Assembly: GCA_951213105.1 (NCBI GenBank)
Contig: OX578140.1
Coordinates: forward strand, 27,792,362 to 27,856,361
Origin: Amaurobius ferox
Lineage: Eukaryota > Arthropoda > Arachnida > Araneae > Amaurobiidae
Reading direction: 5' to 3'
Length of the DNA stretch: 64,000 nt
Positions 34,786 to 47,644 of this stretch are shown here, piece by piece. How positions within the stretch are numbered: position 1 is the stretch's first letter; each line of letters begins with the position of its first letter. The translations under genes were made by a program, and so were the position numbers. The notes under the pieces are model-generated. The model saw only the letters and a list, made by a program, of their open reading frames with translations. It was not told where the DNA came from and searched no databases.

Positions 34786-36431
34786 AACAATTATTGGTCA
34801 AAGTAACACACAGCAGTACTAGATAAAACTGTATGTCTAGAAGAAGGCTAACCAGATTGCCACAATAAATGCGATGTCGGTAACTTTTTGATATCTGAAG
34901 TTGGATTAAAGAATGGGACATGTGGCCTCCTGAATGGACAAATAAGGTGGTAATCTGTCCCCAGGCAAATGTGGAATTCATAGAGGTGAAATTCGTGTAC
35001 TAACTGACCTAATTGACAAAACCTAATAAAAACGTGGCATGAACTCCTTCATACATAATAGTCACTGACCCACAAGTAAAAGTGGCATGCGACTTCAAAC
35101 TTCACACGCCGTCATTTAGAGACTCCTACGACTCCTAACCAGGTTTACTAATCTCAACACCACTACACACAGTGCAACTTGTATACAGTAGTTAAAAGTA
35201 GACATTTTCAGAGATGTTTGGAATAAAGTATTGCTTGCGCAGATGCCTCTGAATGGTAAAAGGTGATAGTGAATGAATGATACGTTGTGGAAGCCAAATG
35301 TCTTTAGATCATCAACATACTACATGAGTGTCATTTTCTGTCTGTTTACTATCGTAATATTGTTTGCTTACTATCGTAAGATTATCGCGGTAATATTTCC
35401 AGAGTTAATATATTTTGTGGAGTTTAAGTATACCATATAGTCCTACTACAGGCAGCATCGCTTTCTAGCTGCGTCACTCTAACCGAACTAACTGTCGATA
35501 CACCTCGCTGACCAGCAACCTTCCTTTAAATCTACGATGCCTTTGCTGTAGAACTCGCGTAGTTGCATGCACTGACATCATGTGCGTCATGATCTATGTA
35601 AGCCAGCTACTGAAGGTAAAAATAATTATAGCAGCTATCAGATAAGTTTCAGAGGAAAGACAATGCTCTCTTTATGCACCCCCAATACCTTTCTCCCCAA
35701 ACGTTCTGGAACCGTTATATTTACTTGTTGGCAACAGAATTTTAATCACTTACATACCTGACCAAGAAATATCTGCTTTAAAGTTAAAATATCCCTATGT
35801 GCGTCATTGCGCAGCAACTGATGGCAATGCCGATCATTGTTTGATCAATTGTTTTTACACTAATAAAAGTCATCTTAAAAGTCCTTCTGATTTAAAAAGG
35901 ATATATGGTTTTCAAAACTTTGGAATAATAGAAAACATATTTATTATATTCAAAATGTATTTTTGTCAATAATTAATTAACTGGTAAAGACATTTCATGA
36001 AACAAAATAGAGCAAAATAAAATGAATAAGATTTTTCAGTGTGCAACATAGCGCTTAGCTACATAGCATGTATTTGCTTATTATAAAAGATGAATTATTA
36101 ATTTATGTGTTTATTGGATTATTCTTGCTCTTTATTAGTCTCACAAGTTTATTTTCTATTCTGTTTATTGTCCGTAAATCTACCTGAATTTGAGGTATAT
36201 ATTTTCAGTTAATCTATTATAAAATACATATAAATAATGGTATGTATCTCCTAGCCTTTACATTGTTGAAAGGCTGAACACACATCCTGATCATCAAATT
36301 GGATGCCTTATGCTTTCAAATAGGCCGGATGACTCAGGTTGTAAAAATGGTATCTGCATGCTGGGTGCCCAAAGTACACATATTAATATAACGTGTGATG
36401 AAATCCGCCAAAGAAGAATTTTTATATACAT
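34786..36431. other. Unassigned stretch
   Basis: No gene, RNA or repeat was recognised. Confidence 0.4.
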
Positions 36432-37308
36432 TTTTAACACTTTCCCACATAGTTGAAAAGTGTTTATGAGATAGTACATTCTGTTTATCTGTCTGTCCGT
36501 TCGCACGATAACTGCCGTAAAAATGACTTTATCAAAATGAAATTTTATCATGTTGTTCAGACGGTCTGTGAAACATACGGGAATGTAAATTTATAATATC
36601 ACCCAATTAGTTTTGGATTGAATCCAGGTTGAAAAAGTGAAATACATTGAACCCTATGAGATATAATTTTTCAAACATTCTTCCAAATTGCCTCAAAAAT
36701 TTCAGGAAATATTCAAACTATTCCATAAAATAGTATATGAAAAAATTTTGAGCAAAGTTCGGTAGATTTTTAAAATAAAATTAAAATAATAATTTTACCC
36801 ATATTATATGAAGAGAATACGTGACCCAATTCAAAATAAAATATGGCATCCATCTTTTTTTATCAATGTAAAATTCATGATTATTAATTTTCTTTTAAAT
36901 TTATATTTAGTGTTACATACGTCCTCAAACCGCTTTATATTTGCGTATTTTCTGCGCATCTATATTCTGCGCATCTATCTTCTGCGACTTTTCAATTACA
37001 ATATTTTTTAGTTTAAATTATCGTCAAACGTTAATTATTTCTACAACGAAACCGTGATATGAATGAAATATTCATTGATTTTACATAGAGAGCCAGGCGA
37101 TTTATATTTCGATGACGTCATTTGAATAAAGTTAATTTTTTCGATGAAGCTTTAAATTTTCAAATATAATACATTATTGTAGTACTGTGATAATTTAAAA
37201 TATATCAGCGCTGAATGTATCGCATTTTAGAGGTGTTTAATAAAATTACATTTCCGTTTGAAAGTGTTTCATAATTAATGCTTTATGCATGGTTGATTTT
37301 TCTTGTTT
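36432..37308 (+). repeat. F2 repeat, copy 3 (internally deleted)
   Basis: The terminal hairpin starts at 36436 (AACACTTTCCCAC paired with AAAAGTGTT), with a TCTG run near 36480-36500. The middle is shortened relative to copy 1, and the standard tail ends near 37308. Confidence 0.8.
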
Positions 37309-40300
37309 AATTATTTGAATAAGAAAGGCTTTAATAAAATTTGACTGCTGTATAATCTCATTGAATTTAGCTACGTTGCTTAGTAACACGATATCATTTT
37401 CTTCGAATAAATTTGTGAAAAAATATCGTCTACATAATACTATGTCTATGGAAGTTTTAACTGTTGGTATTTTTATTAATATCTAGATAACACCTTAGAT
37501 CTTAGAAACACGAGACATGGATTTAACTTTAAATGGGGCTATTCCAAGAATTATCCACCAAATTTCATAAAATTCGGTGCAGTCATTTTTCCGTCATGAT
37601 GAGACAAATAAACACAGAAATAAATAAACAGACATATTTTGAATTTTATACAATATATAATTTATAACCACAATGTAAGTTTTATAAAAAGTTTCCATAT
37701 TTTACTAAAATTCGTGTTTTTCTGTAATCTGAATGTAAATTCTCTGATCAATAAATATATTAAGATATCTTTAAAATATTTTTGATCGAAATGATATATT
37801 ATATACCATTAAGGAGAAATAAAAGCAGCTGAAAAATCTGTGCACTATTTTGAAAGAACCTAAAATTTACTGTCTCACCATAAAATCGAAACTGTTAAGA
37901 TGATTCAGGGGAACTTTTAATTTCCTTCTAAAGAATTTACAGCGATAAATATGTTCTATATGCATAAAATGGTTTATTCTGTGGTAAATAAGATTATTTT
38001 TACAACTTTGCAATTCGTTTGGATTGCTATATTGCGAAATTATGCTTGGTTAAAAGACTCCAATTGGCAATTTTGTAACTTTTTAATATAGTCTTATAGA
38101 ACTAACTATACTATATAGTTTTGTGAAAGCAACAATAAAATATGTAATGGAAATTATGATGCTCAAATCCCTTTGAATTGCCATCTATTATATATTGCAT
38201 GCAAATAAAGTTATTTTTATTTCACGAATATTCTGTGTGAAGCTTATAAGAATATTAGCACCTAACATAAAACGAATCGAAAGGATTATGTCCATAATAT
38301 GATATTTCTCTGTGGATCACGATGTCTAACATCTATGGTTGCGAGAATTCGGTTTTTTATGTTTCACATATATAAGATAATGAGGCGCAAATATTGTTAA
38401 AAATTCTAGACAAGGATGTGCTTAATTTTACAGCATAACACTGTGTAATTGACAGCAATATTTTTAGCAGAATTATCATTTATAACATTTAAAGTAAAAT
38501 ACTGATTGGGCCAACTTTAAATAATAGTCAAATATCTACACATTTTCTTGTATTACGTATTAAGGAAAAGAAGGCATTGCCAATTGGTAAGCATAGTTTA
38601 AATTGTGTATTTTGGAACTTGTATTATGTTTTATAAATGAATATATACATAACAAATGCTTTTATCTTCCATGGTATCTATGCAAATGGATATGGAGAGT
38701 CATACTTAAATTTGCAATTTCCAGAAAAAAATATGTTGATATATTATACAGAAGTTTCGTGAAACGTTATGAAAGGCTTTCTGTGCTGTGTGCCATGTAC
38801 TACGTATGTACCGTGTAGAATTTTTTTCGACTATAAAAGTTTATGCAATATGTTCAATGCCTACCATGTATTACTATTATATGAATGTGCTTGTGGTGTG
38901 CGTGTGTACTATGTACCAGTTATCTGAAGATATGTACGTACCATTCATCTCAGTATGTACAATATATTATGCACTATGTTGGATACTATGCGCTATTATT
39001 TAGTAGTTGTGTATTTGTCATGGATCCAAGCAAATGTATGTGGATATTTGTATTTCCTTTAGAATATGCAATTTCCAGAAACAATATCTGCCTATACAGT
39101 ACAAATGAGTCAAAAAATATTTTGCATAATTTTGTATAGTTGTCATGAACAATGTAAGTATCGCGTACTATTTGTCTATAGATGTATATGTACCATGTAT
39201 CACTGCAGAGGGGTATGCACTGTAAGCTATGCATTATATGTGTACAGCGTACTACTATTCTACAGATGTGTATGTACCTTATGTGATGCGTATGTGCTCT
39301 GTGTACCAGTATTCTTAAGATATGTATGTATCATGTATTACTATAGGAGTAATCATGCTGTGCATCATGCACCGTTATTCTAAGTACGTAAAGCATACGG
39401 ATGTATGTACAACGTATGCATCTATAGCATATCAATGTATATGTATGTACTGTGTGTCATAAAAGTTTTTACTTACGAGTCTATTGTGTACCATTATGGC
39501 GCACAATCAAATTAAAATTTTTAAAGGTTTTTCTATAATCATTAACATTTTTAAGAGGTTCGGTTAAAAAAAGTATATTTATTTAATTTTTGGTCGTATA
39601 ATAAGTAAATATATAAATTTCTATATTAAGAATAATCTGGCTCTTATAAATATTCCTAATATAAAAACCAAAATCCACTCTTCGTAAAAATACCACGCTA
39701 TGTTAATGGAACATTAAATGTTGTCCAGAGCAAATGAAAGTACTTAAGACAGCCTTTCGTACCATGTTTATATTTCCTAATACTTGGATTATCCCCATGA
39801 AAAGATAATCCTAGGAATATTCGAAAGGATAGAGGTAAAATGATGTCCAATCAGTAATTTATTTTAGATATTTGGGAATTTAATGCATAACATATCTTCA
39901 ATATAAACCGATGGATCTAGTACTGTAAATCAGACTGTTTTATTAAGGTATTAATTGTTGAATAAATTTACTGGTATTGAATAGTATATTGAGAAAAAAT
40001 AAAACCCAATTCTAATAAGTTTCTCTTTTCGAATAAAAAGACAAGAAAACAGCTACTAAATAGATTAGTTTTGTGGATATTTTCTTCGTTCTATTTCAAT
40101 AAACTTATTAAAATATTTTGAATATTTTGGTAAAATGGATGTATAATTTTTTACCTATATTACTTCTTGTTACTTCATAAAATCAGACAATTTTTTAAAA
40201 ACATAAACGTTCCCCTTTTTCGTATATTTAAATGTCAAAAATACCTAAAACTTTCATAAAAACTCGCCCCGATATTCGTTTGCTAAGGTCTCGGTTCAAT

Positions 40301-41683
40301 GCTACAGTTAGGACATAGTTCAAAGTAATACTAAGGTGAAACTGAAACAAGCGGAAAGACGTAAAAATGCCCTCTTAAGATTTTGAGAATGAAAATTGTT
40401 TTACTGAACTCCAATGTAAGCTTTGTAGGAATGTTACACACGAGTTTTCATATGAAACCAGTAAACAACCTAATACTACACCAGTTTTCTAGAAAATAAG
40501 TTAGAAAATGTAATGAAGAAGTTCTCTTGAATGGAGGAACAATTAATTAAGAAGATAAGGTATTTAAATGAGCCAGGTCTCCGAAAGTGCATAATTTGAT
40601 TAGTGGTATTAAACAGTAATCAATAACTTGCATTAATCTAAGGACTAGATATATAACTGAAATAATCAAAGATGGGAGATATTATATTAAGGAATAACTA
40701 AGGGGGATGGCTCATGGCTAAAAACGAAGCATTTTTGAAACATTTATAGAAATAAGACTGCATTTATGATGAATTTTAAAAAAAACGTTTTGGTCTTAGA
40801 AAGGTGCATAAAAATATATTTACTCTATGAAATATGAAGTATTTAATAAAATATTTTCCTTCCATATATGTTTAAATTTTTCAATGTAACCCTATGGAAA
40901 ATAATTCCCAACCTCTATCTCATTTAGTTCGTGGAATATTTTTCTATGCTGTATTTACCACGCAGAGATGCTAAATATAGGAAATATTGTGTTTTGTTTT
41001 TAAACTATAAAATAATTAAATATAGTATTTTTATTTATCGATGAGTATTGCCGAAAAAATAAAATTAGAAGAGTTTGAGTTCAACTGAAGAAGTAAACAA
41101 CTATATCCGATACATTGCCTAAAGCATTATTATGAAAAATCATACAAAAAGTATGACAAGAACTTTTATGTAAAATTCTATGAGCTATTATAGTTACGTC
41201 ACGCTGTATGAAAGAAGTTTAACCGTAACACGAAACTTAACCGTAACATGTTATATACGGACTTGCACGTAATGAAAAGTCAGTGTTGATATAGGTGGTA
41301 TAGGTCGTATAGACATCCATGTTGTATTGCTATTCATATTGTTCCATTTTATCGATCTGGGTCTTCATGTGTGGTTTTCAATGGATTGGATTTTGCTTTT
41401 CTAATGTTGGCATGTGGAGGATTGCTTCGGACGAGTCTGGTTCCGGGATCGTTTCCTGGGATTAAAAGCGTGCTTCAACCGGGAACAAGGGGTCGTAATA
41501 CTCCTTCGCCGTTCGACTTCCCTGTAAGCATTCCCATTCTCCTTTTGTTCTTTTTTCGTTTTTTAATCATTTGATTCTATATTAGTACTTATATTAAATG
41601 AGCTGCAATTCACCTGTGATAATGTGGGCATTTTCGTTATAAAATTTCTTGTAATAGTTATATTTGACTAAACATTTGTATGG

Positions 41684-41684
<1 letters not shown>
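37309..41684. other. Unassigned, with degenerate tandem repeats
   Basis: No gene was recognised. The segment 38690-39480 is listed separately. 41371-41574 is a 67-codon, GC-richer frame followed by a splice-donor-like CCCTGTAAGC at about 41520; it may be a decayed exon or element, but no family is recognisable. Confidence 0.35.
38640..39480. repeat. Degenerate TATGTAC-rich tandem repeat
   Basis: Many variants of TATGTAC and CATGTATTACTAT recur. A longer unit of about 360 bp is suggested by TTTGCAATTTCCAGAAA near 38710 and TATGCAATTTCCAGAAA near 39064, both followed by a TATACAG. Copies are too diverged for a clean period. Short frames on both strands are low-complexity artefacts. Confidence 0.45.

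Positions 41685-41711
<27 letters not shown>
41685..41711. repeat. (TA)n microsatellite
   Basis: About 13 TA units. Confidence 0.9.
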
Positions 41712-41715
<4 letters not shown>

Positions 41716-41934
41716 TTGTTGATTTACCAAAAGAACAAAATCCATACACACAGACGCCTGAAACTTAGTAATGGTTTATTAAAAACGTATAATGGTTTAT
41801 TTCAACTCCATAAACATTAATTTCAGAGGAATTAACTTGGCACATCAAATCACAATGTGTTTCCATTTGGAACATCAATCACACTAAATATAACCTTTTA
41901 AGAAACATATCAAATCTATATTGTCATTTGATTT

Positions 41935-42120
41935 AGTTGGACATTGTCTTGAACGCCGCAGACGAACTGCCAACCTTGCACAAGACATTGGTGTACGTAA
42001 CATATAAGTTCGCTGCGAGTTTCCAAACAGTTAGAAATATCAGCTCGAGAGAGCACGCGCAGGTACTTGACAGTGCACATTGGCTACGACGTCCGCAGAC
42101 ACCTGGCCGATTAAAATATT
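41935..42120 (+). pseudogene. Possible Tc1-like transposase fragment
   Basis: A GC-richer patch reads, with frame changes, as short pieces resembling the DNA-binding part of Tc1-like transposases (RRRRTANLAQDIG, then FQTVRNI, then RRPQTP). The pieces are in the right order for that family, but each is short. There are no inverted repeats or catalytic region nearby. Confidence 0.3.
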
Positions 42121-42184
42121 CAGTTTTTGAGTTCCTTGAGATTGTTTTATAAGTTTGTATAGTTCATATAATGTCCGTCCAATA

Positions 42185-42435
42185 ATAATTTTTATCTATG
42201 TAAACAATCACTTTATCTATTTTTATCTACGTACACAATCACTTTATCTATGTACACAATTACTTTATCTATTTTTATCTATGTACACAGTTACTTTATC
42301 TATTTTTATCTATGTACACGATCACTTTATCTATTTTTATCTATGTACACAGTAACTTTATCTATTTTTATCTATGTACACAATTACTTTATCTATTTTT
42401 CATACGTTCACAAGCACTTCATCTATTTTTGCTCA
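42185..42435. repeat. 31-bp minisatellite, about 8 units
   Basis: A unit built of TATTTTTATC, TATGTACACA and ATCACTTTATC repeats in tandem with point differences; one unit lacks the first 10 bp. Ends decay at both sides. Overlapping frames (YLCTRSLYLFLSMYTVTLSIF type) are products of the repeat and not genes. Confidence 0.9.
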
Positions 42436-42629
42436 ATATTGCAAAATTGCCCAGCCAAAAAATAAACGAAGTCACTGTTTCGCGCTAAGTACGATTCCGA
42501 CCATGACTGAACCTAATATCAACTTCTCACGTATTACTAGAATATGCAAAATACCGGAGAGGAATGAGGAAAGGTTATACATACCTTGGCGTTCTGTCTA
42601 ATTAATGATGTGTTCATAAAGTTCAAAAA

Positions 42630-43178
42630 TCTGATGTGGGCAACACATGACTTTCCTTCTATAACGCAATGAATGTACTACATTTACAGTTAAAAAAATG
42701 TTATTCTTATAGTAGATACTTATATTCTTTCAAAGATATTGAATTTTCTTGAATTAGTCGTCATTTTCATTGATTTATCGTCATTTTTATCCATTTGGCG
42801 AGATTTTCGTTAATTTGACAACATCTAAAAATGTCGCAAAGTTGGCGATATTCCGCTAAATTTGTCGCCAAAATCTTGCCAAGCGCTGTAGATGGAGAAA
42901 TAAGTTATTTTTGCAGCAGTTAAATGACTATTGGCGTTCAAATACAAATGTATTACTCAAAGTATCTTTTCTCGTGAATGGAACGAGCTAGATCTACGAG
43001 AATGATGTCACCAAATTTATAACATGATATTACATATGAAAAGTGAACATGTTTCTCAAAGGTTAATATATTTTTTTTTCTTTATGGGATTTTTTGATAA
43101 ATTTATTTGATAAATGTGCAATATTTCAAGAACGGTTCATACTAGCGTTCTAAAATTTATGGCAATCGTTTTCTAAGG
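42630..43178 (-). repeat. F1 repeat, copy 5 (partial)
   Basis: It begins at TCTGATGTGGGCAACAC, passes through the TTGGC/GCCAA core (42785-42890) and stops abruptly after TTTTCTAAGG. The microsatellite and hairpin end are missing. Confidence 0.8.
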
Positions 43179-44282
43179 TGCTGTAATTAGGTAGGAGGCA
43201 AAAGCCTTTTAATGCGCTAAAGATGACGAAAATAACCTAACTTCAAATTTATTTTTAAAAGATATTAGTAGAAAGAAAATATTATATAGATTATAAGGAG
43301 CATAAAATATCATCTAAATAAGGTAATTCGTTTGGCCTGTGGGCATGCCATCAGGAAACGTGAGGACAATAAGAGCAAAAACAGGCGGAATGAAGATCTT
43401 TCAAAAATGCTATATTCAACAAGATTTTTCCCAATTTGTATTCTACTGATTTTAATATGTACTTTGTTTTTATTTTTATTTCAATGCATTCCCCGTGACA
43501 GTTATAAAAAAATATTCTTCTCGTTTTAAACGCAACTGAGATCCTAGGTTCTGAAACTCCCATATCGGTGCGTAAAGAAAATACTCTGGGTACCTCTTGC
43601 GCATTATTAAGAGTGTAACGCTGTTGTGTTCCTTATTATTTGATAAATGTGCGAGTGTACTCTATGCAGATTTTAATTTTTCTCCTTGCAAGTGCCCTGC
43701 CATGAGGAATAGAAGCCTGCAATAAAATGCATTGATTCTTATAAACTTTAATTTCAATACTTTATATATGTATTTGCTTAATTTTCTAATCATTCCCCAG
43801 TTTTAAAATATAAAATTAACTCGTCTCTCCGCCTGCATTTTTATTCATTTATGCAGAAAACATTCAGCCATTAATTTACCAGTTTCCTGGGGAGTAGGAA
43901 AAGAGTATTTATCTTAATGAAGAACTTTCAATTCGGGCACAATTGAATGCAAGGAAAGAAGGAAGATCGTTAAATACTCTTCATTCGCTAATATACATAT
44001 AATTTGATTTAGGATAGCAACAAAAGTTTGGAACAGTCAATTTCATTTGTACAAGCATGCTATTAAAATATTCTGATTTAATCAACAATTTACTTTAACT
44101 GCAATTTCGCAAATTATTTTATCCGCGAAAAAAGCAATAAGAAAATTACATTTTAACTAATTACATAAAGATTATTTTTATAGATCCGCCTTTGTTTCCC
44201 TTTAGAAGCAATGGGCCAATTGGGTCTACCAAATGTAGAGTCTCTATCACAATTAGCGAAATTTTGTTATTTGCTAGTAATT
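43179..44282. other. Unassigned stretch
   Basis: No gene was recognised. A 65-codon frame at 43332-43529 has a hydrophobic segment but no family resemblance. Confidence 0.4.
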
Positions 44283-45179
44283 TTTACTTTCCTTATATAC
44301 ATAATATATAAGGAAAGTATTGTGACGGTGTCGTAAATTCGAATTAGAGTTTTCGACGGGAGAGCACGTTTCAAGCATCCCTGATCACGAATCAAACATT
44401 TTTGAAGTGGTGTCTAGGTGTGTGTGTGTGTGTGTCAGTAAGTCTGTGGAGACGATAACTGACGAACGAATGGACCGATTCGAACCAAATTTGGTACAAA
44501 AATCGCAAGCTGTAAACACTGGAAGCCTATTGATTTTATACGCAATCGAATGTTTAGAACCCCCCCTAAATTTTCGAGTGAAATTTTGAAAAAACGTCAA
44601 AAATTCAAAACCGCTAATAACGCAAATAGACATTTCTTATGTGATTTCTTATTAGAAAACGATTGGTATAAATTTTAGAACGCTAACATGAACCGTTCTC
44701 GAGATATTACTTATTTTTCAAAAAACTTATCAAAAAGTCATATAAAACAAGAAAGATCAATCATGCATAAGCATTGATTATGAAAAACTTTCCAACTGAA
44801 ATGCAATTTCATTTAAAATTTCTCAAAAATGTGATACTTTCTGTCGTGATATCTTTTACATTATCACCGTACTACAGTAATTTATTATATGTAATATTTA
44901 AAACTCTATCGCAATATAAATCATCTGATTCTCTATGCAAAATCAATGAATATTTCATTCATATAACTTGTATTCCAGACTCCAGAGCTAAATAATTTTC
45001 TGTGAAAAAAATTCAGCAATTCTTATGTAACTCACCTTACAATCGCTTGAGATATTTGCATTCTGCATAAGTTAAAATTAGGCTTCGTTGAAGAAACAAT
45101 AAAAGTTTAGGGATCATTTAAAATCACAACTATTGTAATTGCGTAGGCACGGAATTTAGATACATAGATAATACACAGA

Positions 45180-46400
45180 TAGTATATGTGTGTGTGTATG
45201 TATGTATTCAAAGTATTGGAATCGTGCCAAAGATCGGAACTCGAAATATCGAAGGATCTACAAGTTTTGGGACTTCTAGAACACGAAAAAACTATTTTAG
45301 GAAGACGTCTGTGTGTGTAACGGTGTGTCTGTGAGGATATTGCATTCACTCTAACATAAAAACTAATGAACCGAATTTCATAAAATTTGGTAGGTAAGTT
45401 TTTTGTGAGAAACCCTGATGTTTATTAGATTATAGTGCGATTCGTAATAAAAGAATCTGCCTTTTTTGCGAAATGACCGGCAGAAATTGTCTTTACCCAC
45501 TCTAGCTAAAAACTAATGGACCAAATTTAACAAAATTTAGTTTATAATATTTCAATAACCTACAAGTGATTTATATACCAAATTTAACAAAGTTTGGTAT
45601 ATAAATCACTTGTAGGTTATTCCAGTACGATTCGGGAAAAAGAAACGGGCTATTTTTGCGAAATGGTCCGCAAAAATCGTTAAATATAAAAATAAAAGAC
45701 TACGTGTGTTCAAGTATTTCAATTAAATTCCTATTTTATACGTGTTTTTGACAACAAAAAAATAAGACTAACCCCATTATTCTTGGACTAGCCGTTCTTG
45801 AGATATTTTAGTTTTTTCGCGTTTTCGCTACACCACCTTTGACAATAAGTCCAGCCATCAAATGAGAACCAAATTCAAGTTTAACGGGCAAATTCAATGT
45901 CATTTAAAATACTTATGGCTGTTATTTTGTGCAGATAAACTGATATTATTATTGAAGAAATAAAGAGAACGTGAATATGAGTCTGTAGGGAAAGACATGT
46001 GCTGCCCACAATAGAATTTTTAACAACATTGCAATAATGATTTATGGAAGTGAACGGGGATTATTTGCAGGCCATTTCGAAAAAAATGTATGATCTATAT
46101 TTAAAGATCCACCAAATTTTTGTAGAATAAAATGTTCTACAAATTTAAGCTGTGTACCAAATTTTAACTCAGTAGAACGTAGGAAAGTGCATTAAAAATG
46201 CTATCAAATAAGTATACCATGAAGAGTTATATAAGATTAAAAAAAAATTGAAAAATTGTTATCTACCAAATTTATTTTAAAACGTGAAGCTTCTCTCATA
46301 TACAAAATAGTTAAACTCTTGGAAAGATATTTATTATATAATATATCTCTTTTTTCTTTCAGGAGGATATCCCAAAAGTCAGAATTTAATTGAATTTGTT
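45180..46400 (+). repeat. Third repeat (F3), nested inside F2
   Basis: The insert has a TG microsatellite (about 45185-45200, again 45308-45320) and two blocks with ACTAATGAACCGAATTT or ACTAATGGACCAAATTT, resembling the F1 block with AAATTTGGTA. At about 45988-46018 it has GGGAAAGACATGTGCTGCCCAC, matching the F1 end GGAAAGTCATGTGTTGCCCAC. It appears to be a distant F1 relative. Sequence from 46019 to about 46400 is unassigned but also absent from other F2 copies. Confidence 0.55.
45554..45621. repeat. Perfect hairpin, 29-bp arms
   Basis: The left arm 45554-45582 (AATAACCTACAAGTG...) and right arm 45593-45621 (...CACTTGTAGGTTATT) are exactly complementary around a 10-base loop. The surrounding repeat is diverged, so a perfect hairpin suggests recent origin. 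Confidence 0.95.
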
Positions 46401-47256
46401 TTTCTCCCTTTATTAAATAATTTTTAATTAAAAAACTACCTAACATATTTTAGTGAAATTTTTTTTGTATATTTTAATGGACAATGTGAATATTTTCTAA
46501 AAATTTCAAAGTAATTTGTGAATTTTAAATTTGCTTAAAAAATGTTTGAAAAATTAGGTCCCATAGGGTTCAATGTATATCATTTTTTCAACCCGGGTTC
46601 AATAAAAAACTAATTGGGTGATATTATTTATTTATATTCCCTTAGGTCCTACAGACCGTCTGAAAACATACTAAAATTTCATTTTGATAAAGTCATTTTT
46701 GCGGCAGTTGTCGTGCTAACGGACAGACAGACAGAATGAACAAAGTTATAAACACTTTTCTACTATGTTGTAAAGTATGAAACAAAAAATATTTCCAATT
46801 GAGAAACATATTCACTTTTCATATGTAATACCGTGCGATAAATTTGGTGACATCATTCTCGTGGATCTAGCTCGTTCCATTCATGGAAAAAGATACTTTG
46901 AGTAATACTTCTGTATTTGGACGCCAATAGTCATTTAACTGTTGTAAGAATAACTTATTTCTTCGTCCATAACGCTTGGCGAGATTTTGGCGACGAATTT
47001 GGTGGAATGTCGCCAACTTGGCGACTTTTTTTGAAAGTTGCTAAATTAACGAAAAACTCCCCAAATGGATAAAAATGTCTCTAAATCAATGACGACTCAT
47101 TAATGATGACGACATGGAAAATGACGACTCATTGACGAAAATTCAATATCTTGGAAAAAATATAAATAACTATTATAAAAATAATCTATCTTTTTACTGT
47201 AAAAGTAGTACATTCATTGCATTACATAAGGAAAGACATGTGCTGCCTACATCAGA

Positions 47257-47383
47257 TTTTTTTAATATCCATTTATGATGTGCTGCACAAAATTATTCTT
47301 CATATAACAAATGAGTTTATATTTATATCTATCTAGAAAGTATCTGTTTTAATCGTAATTTGTATTTTTCTCCTTTTTAACAC
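47257..47383. other. Short spacer between nested clusters
   Basis: AT-rich, with nothing recognised. Confidence 0.5.
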
Positions 47384-47644
47384 TTTACAACATAGTTGAA
47401 AAGTGTTTATCAATTTGTTTATTCTGTCTGTCTGTTCATTCGAACGATAACTGCCATAAAAATGACTTTATCAAAATGAAATTTTAGCATGCTGTTCAGA
47501 CGGTCTGTGAGACATATGGGAATATCAATGAGTAATATCACCCAATTAGTTTTGGATTGAACCCAGGTTGAAAACATTAAATACATTGAGCCCTATGGGG
47601 CCTAATTTTTCAAATATTTTTTAAGGGAATTTAAAATTAAAAAA

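Larger units (their letters stand above)
44747..46779 (-). repeat. F2 repeat, copy 4, nested in F1 and itself interrupted
   Basis: Read on the plus strand it starts ACAAGAAAGATCAATCATGC and ends at the hairpin AACACTTTTCTACTATG...GTAAAGTATG, the 3' end of F2 on the minus strand. It landed in the A-rich run of the F1 copy. Its own middle is replaced between about 45180 and 46400 by other sequence. Confidence 0.8.
44283..47256 (+). repeat. F1 repeat, copy 6, split by an F2 insertion
   Basis: The left part, 44283-44746, has the hairpin at 44286-44318 and a short TG run near 44420-44435. The right part, 46780-47256, begins at the poly-A/TATTTCC junction, contains the TTGGC/GCCAA core and ends at CATCAGA. 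Comparison with copy 4 shows that the two parts are continuous once 44747-46779 is removed. Confidence 0.85.

Noticed and set aside
38603..39383. Cys- and Tyr-rich short frames on both strands
   Set aside because: They derive from degenerate TATGTAC repeats and lack any domain pattern.
42155..42465. Overlapping repetitive frames, and a CRISPR-like look of regular repeats
   Set aside because: The 31-bp units are contiguous with no unique spacers; this is a minisatellite in a eukaryotic window, and the frames are its translation.
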